IMG/VR virus record: IMGVR_UViG_3300020169_000031
Span: 1-43,050 of that record
Length of the DNA stretch: 43,050 nt
DNA from: a virus
Reading direction: 5' to 3' (one strand)
The notes under the pieces were generated by a model that saw only the letters and a list, made by a program, of their open reading frames with translations, was not told where the DNA came from and made no database searches. This document shows positions 15,666-21,983 of the stretch, piece after piece. The position numbers and the translations under genes are program-made. Every line of letters begins with the position of its first letter. The stretch's first letter is position 1.

Positions 15666-16230
15666 TCTGCTTCTCCCGTTCTAACTCTTCTAGAACCTCT
15701 TTAGCTTTCCCGATATAATCTTTATAAACTTTCTTCGGAACACTTCTCTTCAAGAAGCCAGGGTGTTTTGGGTCTTCTAGTGCTTTAGCTGGAATCGCTA
15801 ATATCTCTGCATTTTCAGGATCTTCATAATTACCATGGGGGCGAGTGAACACAAATACATCTGCCTCATCAACACCATAGGCTACATGCCCACTAGCGGA
15901 AGCTGACCCTGTGTTTTTCTTGCTGATCCTTCTGGTGCACTCTAAGTGAAGTGTGCTGGAGCGAAATTTACTTTGAATTCTTAATTTATTTAAAGAAAGT
16001 AGATCATACCCTGACCGGTTCTTATCATTGTCGTTTCCTAGAGTCTCTGCAGTAACATGTAAGCTTGTATTAAAATTAATCCAATCTCTTTGAAAATATT
16101 CATTAGCTTGTGCTAGAAACTTCCCTAGTTCTCTTGTGTCGTTCTCTTTTAGCATCCCTTTATAAGCTTCATCAACATAGGACGTCCAGTTCTCCTTGAT
16201 TCTCTCTTTTTGATTATTTGTCAATGACAC
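15652..16230 (-). CDS. Candidate restriction endonuclease partner of the methyltransferase
   Basis: 192 residues from a GTG at 16230 with AAAGGAGAGAAA before it; no ATG is suitably placed. SGYDLLSLNKLRIQSKFRSS near residue 90 resembles the core of PD-(D/E)XK restriction enzymes: an Asp, then a strand ending in Q-x-K (Gln replacing the usual Glu, as in several restriction enzymes), followed by LHLECTRR. EADVFVFTRP then gives another core strand. The rest is helical and charged. The pairing with an overlapping methyltransferase gene supports the reading; the exact specificity cannot be read from sequence. It could instead be another DNA-binding partner. Confidence 0.55.
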   Translation of the reverse strand: MSLTNNQKERIKENWTSYVDEAYKGMLKENDTRELGKFLAQANEYFQRDWINFNTSLHVTAETLGNDNDKNRSGYDLLSLNKLRIQSKFRSSTLHLECTRRISKKNTGSASASGHVAYGVDEADVFVFTRPHGNYEDPENAEILAIPAKALEDPKHPGFLKRSVPKKVYKDYIGKAKEVLEELEREKQNERK

Positions 16231-16270
16231 TTTCTCTCCTTTGGTTTGGGCGCTAAGGCCGGTGTATTTG

Positions 16271-16320
16271 TTAGACGAACGAGCCGAGGATCTTATCCAC
16301 ACTCACGTGCGTTTTTTTCG
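16271..16320 (+). repeat. DnaA-box repeat, copy B
   Basis: Identical over 47 bases to copy A and in the same orientation, with TTATCCACA at 16293-16301. It lies in the leader of the nuclease-methyltransferase pair. Confidence 0.9.
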
Positions 16321-16384
16321 ATTGGCCGGTGTCGGCGGGGCGGTGGGTAAGCTAGTGAGCCACCAGAATCGGCGGGCTCATCTA

Positions 16385-16432
16385 TTAGACGAACGAGCCG
16401 AGGATCTTATCCACATTTATTTACGTTTTTTC
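16385..16432 (+). repeat. DnaA-box repeat, copy C
   Basis: Same orientation as copies A and B and identical for the first 31 bases through the DnaA box (16407-16415), then diverging before an ACGTTTTTTC end. It is 114 bases from copy B; the 64 bases between them are GC-rich and hold no gene that I can see. Confidence 0.85.
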
Positions 16433-16445
16433 ACGCCAGAGCCGT

Positions 16446-16474
16446 ATTGTACCACGGCCAGGGTCAGAAGTCAA
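16446..16474 (-). promoter_or_regulatory. Sigma70-type promoter
   Basis: Minus-strand TTGACT (16474-16469) and TACAAT (16451-16446) with a 17-base spacer. Its -35 lies over the stop of the split methyltransferase gene. It would transcribe through repeats C and B into the nuclease-methyltransferase pair. Its context (AGAGCCGTATT-TACCACGG) closely matches the promoter at 10411, so one may be a copy of the other. Confidence 0.8.
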
Positions 16475-17357
16475 GCGTTCCGAGGACATCGTTCTGCTGG
16501 GCGTAATACAGATACAAAGCATTGTCATCGATAAATTCTTTCCAAAAGTCTTTTCGAAACAAAGCGATAACTCTATGGTTGTATGTAACTTTTAAACCAC
16601 CAACATCACAAAACTTCATTAGCTCAACAAACTTCTTGCTTTGCATTGCTTGTTTGACCAGTGGTAGTGCTAATTCTTTATCAATAATTGCTCTACCATC
16701 TTCGCAAAGGCCGTATTCTCCTTTGGCGTCGACAAGAACATTGGCGCCTCGTTTACCGAAGATAACTTTCTTTTCCCCAAAGTGGCCTTTCTTGCGCTTC
16801 GACCACCATAATGATAGTTTATCTTCTTTGGCAACGTTTATTATACAAGGGTAAACAAACGTTGATGTCTTTTCTTTGTTCATCCATTCACGCTGACTGT
16901 GGTAAGATGAATCATATATCATTTCTACAGTATCTTGCTGCTCGGTGGCTACTAGTTTGAAGATCTCCTCAAACTTACCACTGGGAATGAAATCTAAGTT
17001 TGATATATCGTAGGTATATACCTTGTTGTTTTGATCTTTGATCAGTGTCTCGCCGCCGGCTTCTTTGTTTTGGAGGACATACCAGTCATATCTTGTCTGA
17101 ACGTCGAAAGTTGCGATGCCGGCCTTTACATCGTTGATATCTAAATATAAAAACTTTCTTTCTAACATCTTGTTGGCTAGTTTTTTCCATCGTCCTCCAT
17201 AGTTGCGCCAACCAGCCGGATGGACTAAGCAAAGATAAGCTTCTTTATTTAGGAGATCTAATGTTCTATCAACAAACTTATCCCAGATCTTTTTTGAGGT
17301 TTTGTTCTCGGCTTTCTTTTCTTGATAAGGTGGATTTCCAACTATAACGTCAAACAT
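16464..17357 (-). CDS. C-terminal part of a split NPPY DNA methyltransferase
   Basis: 297 residues from an ATG at 17357 that overlaps the stop of the preceding gene (ATGTTTGA). It opens at once with FDVIVGNPPYQEKK, catalytic motif IV of N6-adenine methyltransferases, followed by LCLVHPAGWRN and a long target-recognition-like region. AdoMet motif I is missing here but present in the upstream gene (17350-17730) in another frame, so the two together make one normal enzyme of about 423 residues. Either they act as two subunits or this is one frameshifted gene. No nuclease domain is visible. Confidence 0.85.
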   Translation of the reverse strand: MFDVIVGNPPYQEKKAENKTSKKIWDKFVDRTLDLLNKEAYLCLVHPAGWRNYGGRWKKLANKMLERKFLYLDINDVKAGIATFDVQTRYDWYVLQNKEAGGETLIKDQNNKVYTYDISNLDFIPSGKFEEIFKLVATEQQDTVEMIYDSSYHSQREWMNKEKTSTFVYPCIINVAKEDKLSLWWSKRKKGHFGEKKVIFGKRGANVLVDAKGEYGLCEDGRAIIDKELALPLVKQAMQSKKFVELMKFCDVGGLKVTYNHRVIALFRKDFWKEFIDDNALYLYYAQQNDVLGTLDF

Positions 17358-17730
17358 TGAAAAACTCAACAAAATCATCAATCTCTAAGAAATTGCCTTG
17401 TCGAATGTTTCTGTCTACAATCTCCCTAGCCGCCTCATCATCAACGTTTAGACCTGCTGCTAAGATTGCTCGCCACTTCATTTTTATAACGTTGTCTTCC
17501 ATTAGTTCGACTGCGTATGTGGTTTGTAGTGCTTTGTGCGGATCGTGGCCTCGTGACACTTTCTCTTTGATAATAGCCTCTACAAAGTTTCCGTCGCCTC
17601 CTGCTGGCTCTAAGAATGTTTTATCTGGTTCCCAAGCATCTTCTGGAAGCTTGCCTAACATTTCTTTTACTAGCCAGTCAGGTGTGAAGACCTCTCCGTT
17701 CTTTTTTATTCGATCTTCTGTCTTGATCAT
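17350..17730 (-). CDS. N-terminal part of a split NPPY DNA methyltransferase
   Basis: 126 residues. KNGEVFTPDWLVKEML near 10 and KTFLEPAGGDGNFVEAII near 39 are the N-terminal helix and AdoMet-binding motif I of N6-adenine methyltransferases, and TTYAVELMEDNV near 70 is motif II. The frame ends at IDDFVEFFNV just where the sequence should continue into FDVIVGNPPY; that motif is found in the +1 frame immediately after. A run of five T in GAGTTTTTC at the junction is a likely site of a one-base change or of ribosomal slippage. The start overlaps the stop of the upstream gene (TAATG). Confidence 0.85.
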   Translation of the reverse strand: MIKTEDRIKKNGEVFTPDWLVKEMLGKLPEDAWEPDKTFLEPAGGDGNFVEAIIKEKVSRGHDPHKALQTTYAVELMEDNVIKMKWRAILAAGLNVDDEAAREIVDRNIRQGNFLEIDDFVEFFNV

Positions 17731-18164
17731 TATTTTTTCAGTTCGTCTAGTTTTCGAAGCGCCAACCCTAATACAAAGTTAGCATTCTCTGTGCTTAGTT
17801 GTGCTTTGTTGTCAGGTGGAAAGCTTCCGTAAACAAAATAAGTTGCGTCTTGAAGCTTGTTGTTTGCTTTTTCGGCTAGCTTCGTATAAAGAATCTTTGC
17901 TTCTTTTTTTAGCTTGGTATTCCATTTACCCTCAGCAAAGTCATCAATCACTTGTTTTACTTGTTTTCCATTCTTTTTGCCTTGACTAAACTCTTCAGCT
18001 AGTCTTGCAAGGTCCTGATAGGCATACCAGCCCTCTCCGTCGGCTCGGACCAAGGCAAGGGTAGTGCTACAAATCCAAATCCTTCCAGCGTTGATATGCG
18101 GAAGAATGTGACTAATGTAAATAAACATTTTAGCGTGGATTGGATTTGTTCTTTCAATAGCCAT
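17730..18164 (-). CDS. Unknown protein upstream of the split methyltransferase
   Basis: 144 residues, overlapping the methyltransferase start by one base (TAATG). Mostly helical, with AYQDLARLAEEFSQGKKN and KQVKQVIDDFAEGKWNTKLKKEAK in the middle and ANFVLGLALRKLDELKK at the end. No known motif. Tight coupling suggests it belongs with the methyltransferase, perhaps as an accessory subunit, but there is no direct evidence. Confidence 0.65.
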   Translation of the reverse strand: MAIERTNPIHAKMFIYISHILPHINAGRIWICSTTLALVRADGEGWYAYQDLARLAEEFSQGKKNGKQVKQVIDDFAEGKWNTKLKKEAKILYTKLAEKANNKLQDATYFVYGSFPPDNKAQLSTENANFVLGLALRKLDELKK

Positions 18165-18184
18165 TTTCTGATATACCGGATATG

Positions 18185-18484
18185 CTAATAGCAGTTATGT
18201 GGACTTACGTATTCTCTGATTCGCCACTCGTTATTGTATTGCTCTTCAAAGCGAATCTCTAAGCTTACTCTATACTGGCCATCATAAGATGCGCAGTGCC
18301 ACTTACAAACGTGTGAGTCATAGCCCGTTGTATGTTGAAGATCTGAGTTATAGCAATCAGGCCCATACCACGTATCAAAAGAATAATGTGGGACTACTGG
18401 ATCTCTCATGTAAACTTGGTTAGTATAGATTTCGCAACTCGTCATAAACAACGTTGCTAAAAGTAAAGCAAATAACTTATTCAT
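18185..18484 (-). CDS. Predicted lipoprotein
   Basis: 99 residues from the ATG at 18484, preceded by AAAGGAGAATAAAA. MNKLFALLLATLFMTSC is a type II signal peptide with the lipobox [M-T-S]-C, so the mature protein would begin at Cys17 and be lipid-anchored. The mature part is short and has four Cys (DCYNSD, HVCKWHC, HNCY) and many aromatic residues. Phage lipoproteins include superinfection-exclusion proteins and outer-membrane spanins; no second spanin component is adjacent. A lipoprotein anchored in this way implies that it is made and exported in the infected cell. Confidence 0.75.
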   Translation of the reverse strand: MNKLFALLLATLFMTSCEIYTNQVYMRDPVVPHYSFDTWYGPDCYNSDLQHTTGYDSHVCKWHCASYDGQYRVSLEIRFEEQYNNEWRIREYVSPHNCY

Positions 18485-19316
18485 TTTTATTCTCCTTTGT
18501 GCTTGTTCGGTCAAACCAAACTTTTGGTACGAGCCAGTTCTTCTTTTTATAATCAAAAGCTAGGCTGGACCCATAATAGTTTCTTAGATCTTGGAATGTT
18601 CTTAGGGGATAAAACTCCTCTATAGTAATTAGCTCGTAATCTTTGTTTTTTATGTTATCAAAGACCCATTTTGTTCCTTCTTCGTATATTTCTTTGCCTT
18701 TTTCGGTAAAAAGCCGACGAAGGTTTCTTCGGGACTCGATAAAATCTTCTGCGGTAAAACAAAAACCAAGCGGTATGTCGTGTGTTGCGTCTTTGTTGTC
18801 GTATTGTAAAAAGACATTGTTTTTTCGGATGATCTCTCGCTTTTCTCTTAGGACCTCAAAGTCATACACCCCAAAAGGAGAAGAAACATAAACTTTATCG
18901 TATGTTGTCCATTTTGAGATAAACTTTGATACATAATAAGATGAATGTGCTGCCCAAATGATTTGCCAAGCAACACTCTCCATTTTGTTTATGTGCATTG
19001 AGTTTATAGGCACATAAAAAATTGGAATATATCTTTTGAGTTTCCATCCTTCTTTCTCAAAAGGCCGCCTTGCCCAAACTGGGTCTAATGCGACCTCCCC
19101 TATCCTTTCTTTTGTTAGAGGAATCATGTGAGGGTCGCAACAAATCCAAATACTGGAACATCCAACAGTTGCGCACTCCATTACCGACCTTTCTAGAAGG
19201 GTATAGTCGTGTTCTAATGGTGTTAGGCAATCATCCCATTCAAAACCAAAGTCAATGCGTCGGTCAAAAGAAGGAATAACTCCAACCATGTTTGTTACTG
19301 TTCCTAGTCCTGTCAT
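18477..19316 (-). CDS. Unknown enzyme-like protein, possible nucleotidyl/glycosyltransferase fold
   Basis: 279 residues from the ATG at 19316, an ATGA overlap with the preceding gene; an in-frame start at 19361 would overlap that gene by 49 bases. The segment TLLERSVMECATVGCSSIWICC has the helix-turn-strand pattern of the first Rossmann unit of GT-A type transferases, and FDRRIDFGFEWDDCLTPLE precedes it. Later segments (YVPINSMHINKMESVAWQII, YDKVYVSSPFGVYDFEV) look like further alpha/beta units. The fold reading is weak. It is coupled to the 284-residue gene before it, and the two may act in one pathway. Confidence 0.7.
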   Translation of the reverse strand: MTGLGTVTNMVGVIPSFDRRIDFGFEWDDCLTPLEHDYTLLERSVMECATVGCSSIWICCDPHMIPLTKERIGEVALDPVWARRPFEKEGWKLKRYIPIFYVPINSMHINKMESVAWQIIWAAHSSYYVSKFISKWTTYDKVYVSSPFGVYDFEVLREKREIIRKNNVFLQYDNKDATHDIPLGFCFTAEDFIESRRNLRRLFTEKGKEIYEEGTKWVFDNIKNKDYELITIEEFYPLRTFQDLRNYYGSSLAFDYKKKNWLVPKVWFDRTSTKENKNE

Positions 19317-20167
19317 AGCGCCGGTAAATCCAATTTTAGTAAACTTTCGCAAACACCCCATCTATGTTGGACGTTTGGGAAGCGAAAATTATCCACATTT
19401 TTATAATTTTTTTTCTCTAAAGAGTAAATTTCTCTTTTTTGAGGTCTTAATGAGATGCCACGAAAAAGGTGTGGCTTGTCTGCTCTAGCGTATCCTGTGA
19501 TGCCGGCAGCCTTCATTATGTCTTGTGCTTTGAAACGAACAGAATAGTCAGCATAGTTGTGTCTGTTTATCTGACGGCTGTTTAGATAAGAGATCGCATA
19601 ATGTTCTCTAACGTTTTTTGTGATGATCTCATTTACAAAAAAGTCATTGCCCTGAACTCCATTGCCTGGATATCTCAGTGGCTTCTTTGCTATAAGATAA
19701 TCAACTATTCGAAACTCTTTTTTATTTTCGATGCTCTCGACCTCAAACGATTTGTTTTTTATCTGTTCAGCATCGAAAACGTGGTATGTGTTGGCTTTTA
19801 CGTGAAAGTCAAACTTGTTGCTTGCGATAATCCTCATCTTTCCTTTGTGGAAATACATTCCATCGTTGAAAGGGCAATAGATTTTTGGGTAATGCCTTCC
19901 ATGATACAAATGAAGAATCCCAAGCAGCTCTGATAAGCCGGAACTCATTATCTTTTTTGTATGAGTTTTATAATCGGCTTCCCAGTGATCGCTTGGGATC
20001 CCCACTTTATCAAACGTTTCTACCCATCTTTCATCGTATTCTAATCTATCATACATCTGAAAGTCTTCCCATCGGGTTGAGATGATTGGAAGTTTATTTT
20101 CTATGGCAAAAACCAATGAAGAAATGTTGCCCCCAACAACAACTTCATCGTATTCATACTCAATCAT
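19313..20167 (-). CDS. Unknown protein with Rossmann-like N-terminus
   Basis: 284 residues. It opens YEYDEVVVGGNISSLVFAIEN, a strand then G-G-x-x-x-S-x-x-x-A helix like the dinucleotide-binding start of FAD/NAD(P) enzymes such as the amine oxidase or UDP-galactopyranose mutase group, followed by a strand (LPIIST). No second dinucleotide-binding motif is evident and the rest is rich in aromatic and basic residues. The ATG is contained in the last codons of a 29-residue peptide gene. Base composition of this gene and the next looks more AT-rich than the surrounding replication genes. Function unknown. Confidence 0.7.
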   Translation of the reverse strand: MIEYEYDEVVVGGNISSLVFAIENKLPIISTRWEDFQMYDRLEYDERWVETFDKVGIPSDHWEADYKTHTKKIMSSGLSELLGILHLYHGRHYPKIYCPFNDGMYFHKGKMRIIASNKFDFHVKANTYHVFDAEQIKNKSFEVESIENKKEFRIVDYLIAKKPLRYPGNGVQGNDFFVNEIITKNVREHYAISYLNSRQINRHNYADYSVRFKAQDIMKAAGITGYARADKPHLFRGISLRPQKREIYSLEKKNYKNVDNFRFPNVQHRWGVCESLLKLDLPAL

Positions 20168-20249
20168 CCCCTTTCAGTGCTGAAAGATAGGCAAAGCCAA
20201 AAACGAGAACGAACGATGCAGTCAGTCCAAAAATAAAATAATCAATCAT
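20160..20249 (-). CDS. 29-residue membrane peptide
   Basis: An ATG at 20249 lies in the thyX stop region (ATGATTGA) and is preceded by GGAGG at seven bases. It encodes 29 residues, MIDYFIFGLTASFVLVFGFA then YLSALKGDD, one membrane helix with a charged tail. Its stop overlaps the start of the next gene. Good ribosome binding site and overlaps on both sides support expression. It bridges thyX and the 284-residue gene, so it could also serve to couple their translation. Confidence 0.6.
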   Translation of the reverse strand: MIDYFIFGLTASFVLVFGFAYLSALKGDD

Positions 20250-20946
20250 AACCAGCCTCCATTGCTTTTGCTGTGTGTGGGAACTCTCTTTCTAAGAACT
20301 TTTTCATTGCTTGTGCTAACACCCGAATCTCTTGTTGTGCTTCCGGCTTGTCTCTAAGCCCAATGAACTTTATAATGTTTGAGACATTAGCCGATGCATA
20401 GTAAGTTGTGTAGAGGTTCTGAGGCAGTACTCCTCTTGCTTGTTCTCGACAAACTCCTGCTCCAATCATTGTATCGAAAAGCTCAATACTTTGAACATGG
20501 TGGACCCGAACGTGATCGCTGACCCTTCGGGTTCGTAAGCAATGTTGTAGCTCTGGGTTGATCAGATCTTTATCGTTTGATGCTTGCCTGTTGCTTTTAT
20601 GCTGGGTTCTAAAGCTTTCTGGCTCATAGAACTGCAGGTTGACGTTTGTGTATCGCCTTGAGATCTCGTTATAAGACCAAGTCCTATGGCGATGATGTTG
20701 AGAGCGTACAAACAAAGGCACAACACATCTAAAAGTGATTCCGCCGTGCTCAAACACTGACGTATGTTTATGCTTCACTAAAAAGTTGATAAGTTTTTTA
20801 TCTTTTTCATCTAGATCTTCTTTCTCAACGCCAAATGAGGCTCTGGCCGCATTGACAGCCATAATGTCATTTCCCCATGATTGTATAAAGTCGCATCTTC
20901 CGATCTCATCTCCATACAAATAGATTGTTTCATCTTTGATTTCCAT
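20242..20946 (-). CDS. thyX: Flavin-dependent thymidylate synthase
   Basis: 234 residues from the ATG at 20946, which overlaps the stop of the gene before it (TAATG). The ThyX signature HRHRTWSYNEISRRY (R-H-R-x-x-S-x-N-E-x-S-x-R-Y) is near residue 85, and HTSVFEHGGITFRC near 60 contributes to FAD and dUMP binding. The C-terminal part has REQARGVLPQNLYTTYY, also typical. It makes dTMP from dUMP using methylenetetrahydrofolate, FAD and NADPH. Together with dUTPase and dCMP deaminase it supplies dTTP independently of a host ThyA. Confidence 0.97.
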   Translation of the reverse strand: MEIKDETIYLYGDEIGRCDFIQSWGNDIMAVNAARASFGVEKEDLDEKDKKLINFLVKHKHTSVFEHGGITFRCVVPLFVRSQHHRHRTWSYNEISRRYTNVNLQFYEPESFRTQHKSNRQASNDKDLINPELQHCLRTRRVSDHVRVHHVQSIELFDTMIGAGVCREQARGVLPQNLYTTYYASANVSNIIKFIGLRDKPEAQQEIRVLAQAMKKFLEREFPHTAKAMEAGYD

Positions 20947-21284
20947 TAGCAACCCTCGATTGTATCAACAAGGCGTCGCCTCATTGATGGTCTAACATTA
21001 TCACAGTCATAAACAGCAGTCCCGCATTCACTACAAGTATGTTGATCACAGACCAGCTCAGTCAAGCCGGATGGCCACTCTCCAATTGGAATGATCTCCC
21101 ATACTCTATTGTCTTCTCCGATAACTTCTGGTATTTGACAAGGATCGGTATCCTGCAGGCATTCTAAAGTTGCATACTCATAGTCTGATTGCCAGTTAAT
21201 ACCGTAACAAATACAATCGGCTGCTGCTTTACGGGAAAACCCTAGCGCCAATAAGAGGGTACCCACTACTATTAGTTTTCTCAT
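20946..21284 (-). CDS. Secreted Cys-rich protein
   Basis: 112 residues. MRKLIVVGTLLLALGFSRKAAAD is a standard signal peptide with an A-x-A cleavage site. The mature part of about 90 residues has eight Cys (CICYG, ECLQ, DPCQ, LVCDQHTCSECG, YDCDN, EGC), a number and spacing suited to disulfides in the periplasm. No family recognised. It shares a TAATG overlap with thyX and follows the GroES-like gene, so it sits in an otherwise cytoplasmic operon. Confidence 0.75.
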   Translation of the reverse strand: MRKLIVVGTLLLALGFSRKAAADCICYGINWQSDYEYATLECLQDTDPCQIPEVIGEDNRVWEIIPIGEWPSGLTELVCDQHTCSECGTAVYDCDNVRPSMRRRLVDTIEGC

Positions 21285-21293
21285 TTATCTCCT

Positions 21294-21590
21294 TTATCGG
21301 TAAGTGCCTAAAATGTGACTTTCTAGAATGAAAAACTGCTCTTTTCCGCTTGGATCGACAAAGCTTTCCATCATAGTTGTATCGACTACGACCAAGGTAC
21401 TACCAACGTCGCTAGAAGAAAACACTGTGCACTGCTCTCCAACACCAAGAAGGCTAGCTGTTCGGTATCTTTGTTTTACTTCTTTCAGGTAGTCGTCTGG
21501 AAGCAGCACTTTTGCTTCTTTAGTTTCTTTTTCAGGCTCAGGCTCAATCAATGAAATATGCAAGAACCGATTGCAAGGGTTAAGATGCAT
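21294..21590 (-). CDS. GroES-like co-chaperonin
   Basis: 98 residues, the length of GroES. The pattern follows the GroES barrel: MHLNPCNRFLHISLIEPE (GroES: NIRPLHDRVIVKRKE), a mobile-loop-sized insert with KVLLPDD, then LLGVGEQCTVF, GSTLVVVDT (GroES: VGDIVIFND) and the ending FFILESHILGTYR (GroES: VLIMSESDILAIV). Similarity is in the pattern and not high in identity, as is normal for phage co-chaperonins such as T4 gp31. It would cap GroEL, probably the phage chaperonin at 1452-3038 although that gene is 18 kb away. It overlaps the upstream gene by 11 bases. Confidence 0.75.
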   Translation of the reverse strand: MHLNPCNRFLHISLIEPEPEKETKEAKVLLPDDYLKEVKQRYRTASLLGVGEQCTVFSSSDVGSTLVVVDTTMMESFVDPSGKEQFFILESHILGTYR

Positions 21591-21849
21591 CTGAATAACC
21601 TCGCTTTGTTGAGATAGTAGTCAAAAGCTTACTATACATTTCTTGTAGTTCTTCTAGGTTTTCATCCTTCTTGAGCATACGATAGGCCCTTACTGCTAGT
21701 CGCATCTCATCTCCGGTAAGCCATTCGTTTTCTTTGTAGTTCGCACGAAGATCTCGCTTTGCGTCCTTGTAGGGTTCCATTTCTTGCTCAATAGCATCAA
21801 AAGTCTGAATGAACTCTCGGATCTTTTCTGTCTTTTCTTCTTCTTTCAT
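21580..21849 (-). CDS. Small helical protein
   Basis: 89 residues, all helical and highly charged: EKIREFIQTFDAIEQEMEPYKD then AKRDLRANYKENEWLTGDEM, and a second helix ending in the GroES-like overlap. The layout slightly recalls small phage and alphaproteobacterial nucleoid proteins (GapR/DUF2312 type), but I am not confident. First gene after the promoter at 21917-21945. Confidence 0.65.
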   Translation of the reverse strand: MKEEEKTEKIREFIQTFDAIEQEMEPYKDAKRDLRANYKENEWLTGDEMRLAVRAYRMLKKDENLEELQEMYSKLLTTISTKRGYSDAS

Positions 21850-21916
21850 AATTGTCCTCCATTTATGTTAGTTTGCGAGCCGGGGGCGACGGGCGCTCCT
21901 CCACTCAACAGATATC

Positions 21917-21945
21917 ATTCTAGCACGCATCCGGCCGGAAGTCAA
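21917..21945 (-). promoter_or_regulatory. Sigma70-type promoter
   Basis: Minus-strand TTGACT (21945-21940) and TAGAAT (21922-21917), spacer 17. It lies between nrdJ (stop 21984) and the gene starting at 21849, driving the operon with the GroES-like gene and thyX. Its -35 overlaps one arm of an inverted repeat. Confidence 0.8.
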
Positions 21946-21968
21946 GTGTTATTTGCTTCCGGCCGGAT
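21929..21968. repeat. Perfect 13-bp inverted repeat over a promoter
   Basis: ATCCGGCCGGAAG (21929-21941) and CTTCCGGCCGGAT (21956-21968) are perfectly complementary across 14 bases. On the minus strand the hairpin would follow the nrdJ stop by 16 bases; no T run follows it. It covers the -35 of the promoter above, so it could be a transcript end, an operator, or both. Confidence 0.85.
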
Positions 21969-21983
21969 CGAGCAGAGCGGTCG

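Noticed and set aside
16271-16432. Repeats B and C as terminators
   Set aside because: The T run points along the plus strand, opposite to transcription, and the stem before it is weak and not conserved in copy C.
14649-16432. CRISPR array
   Set aside because: Only three dispersed copies here with unequal spacing, separated by genes; no regular spacers.
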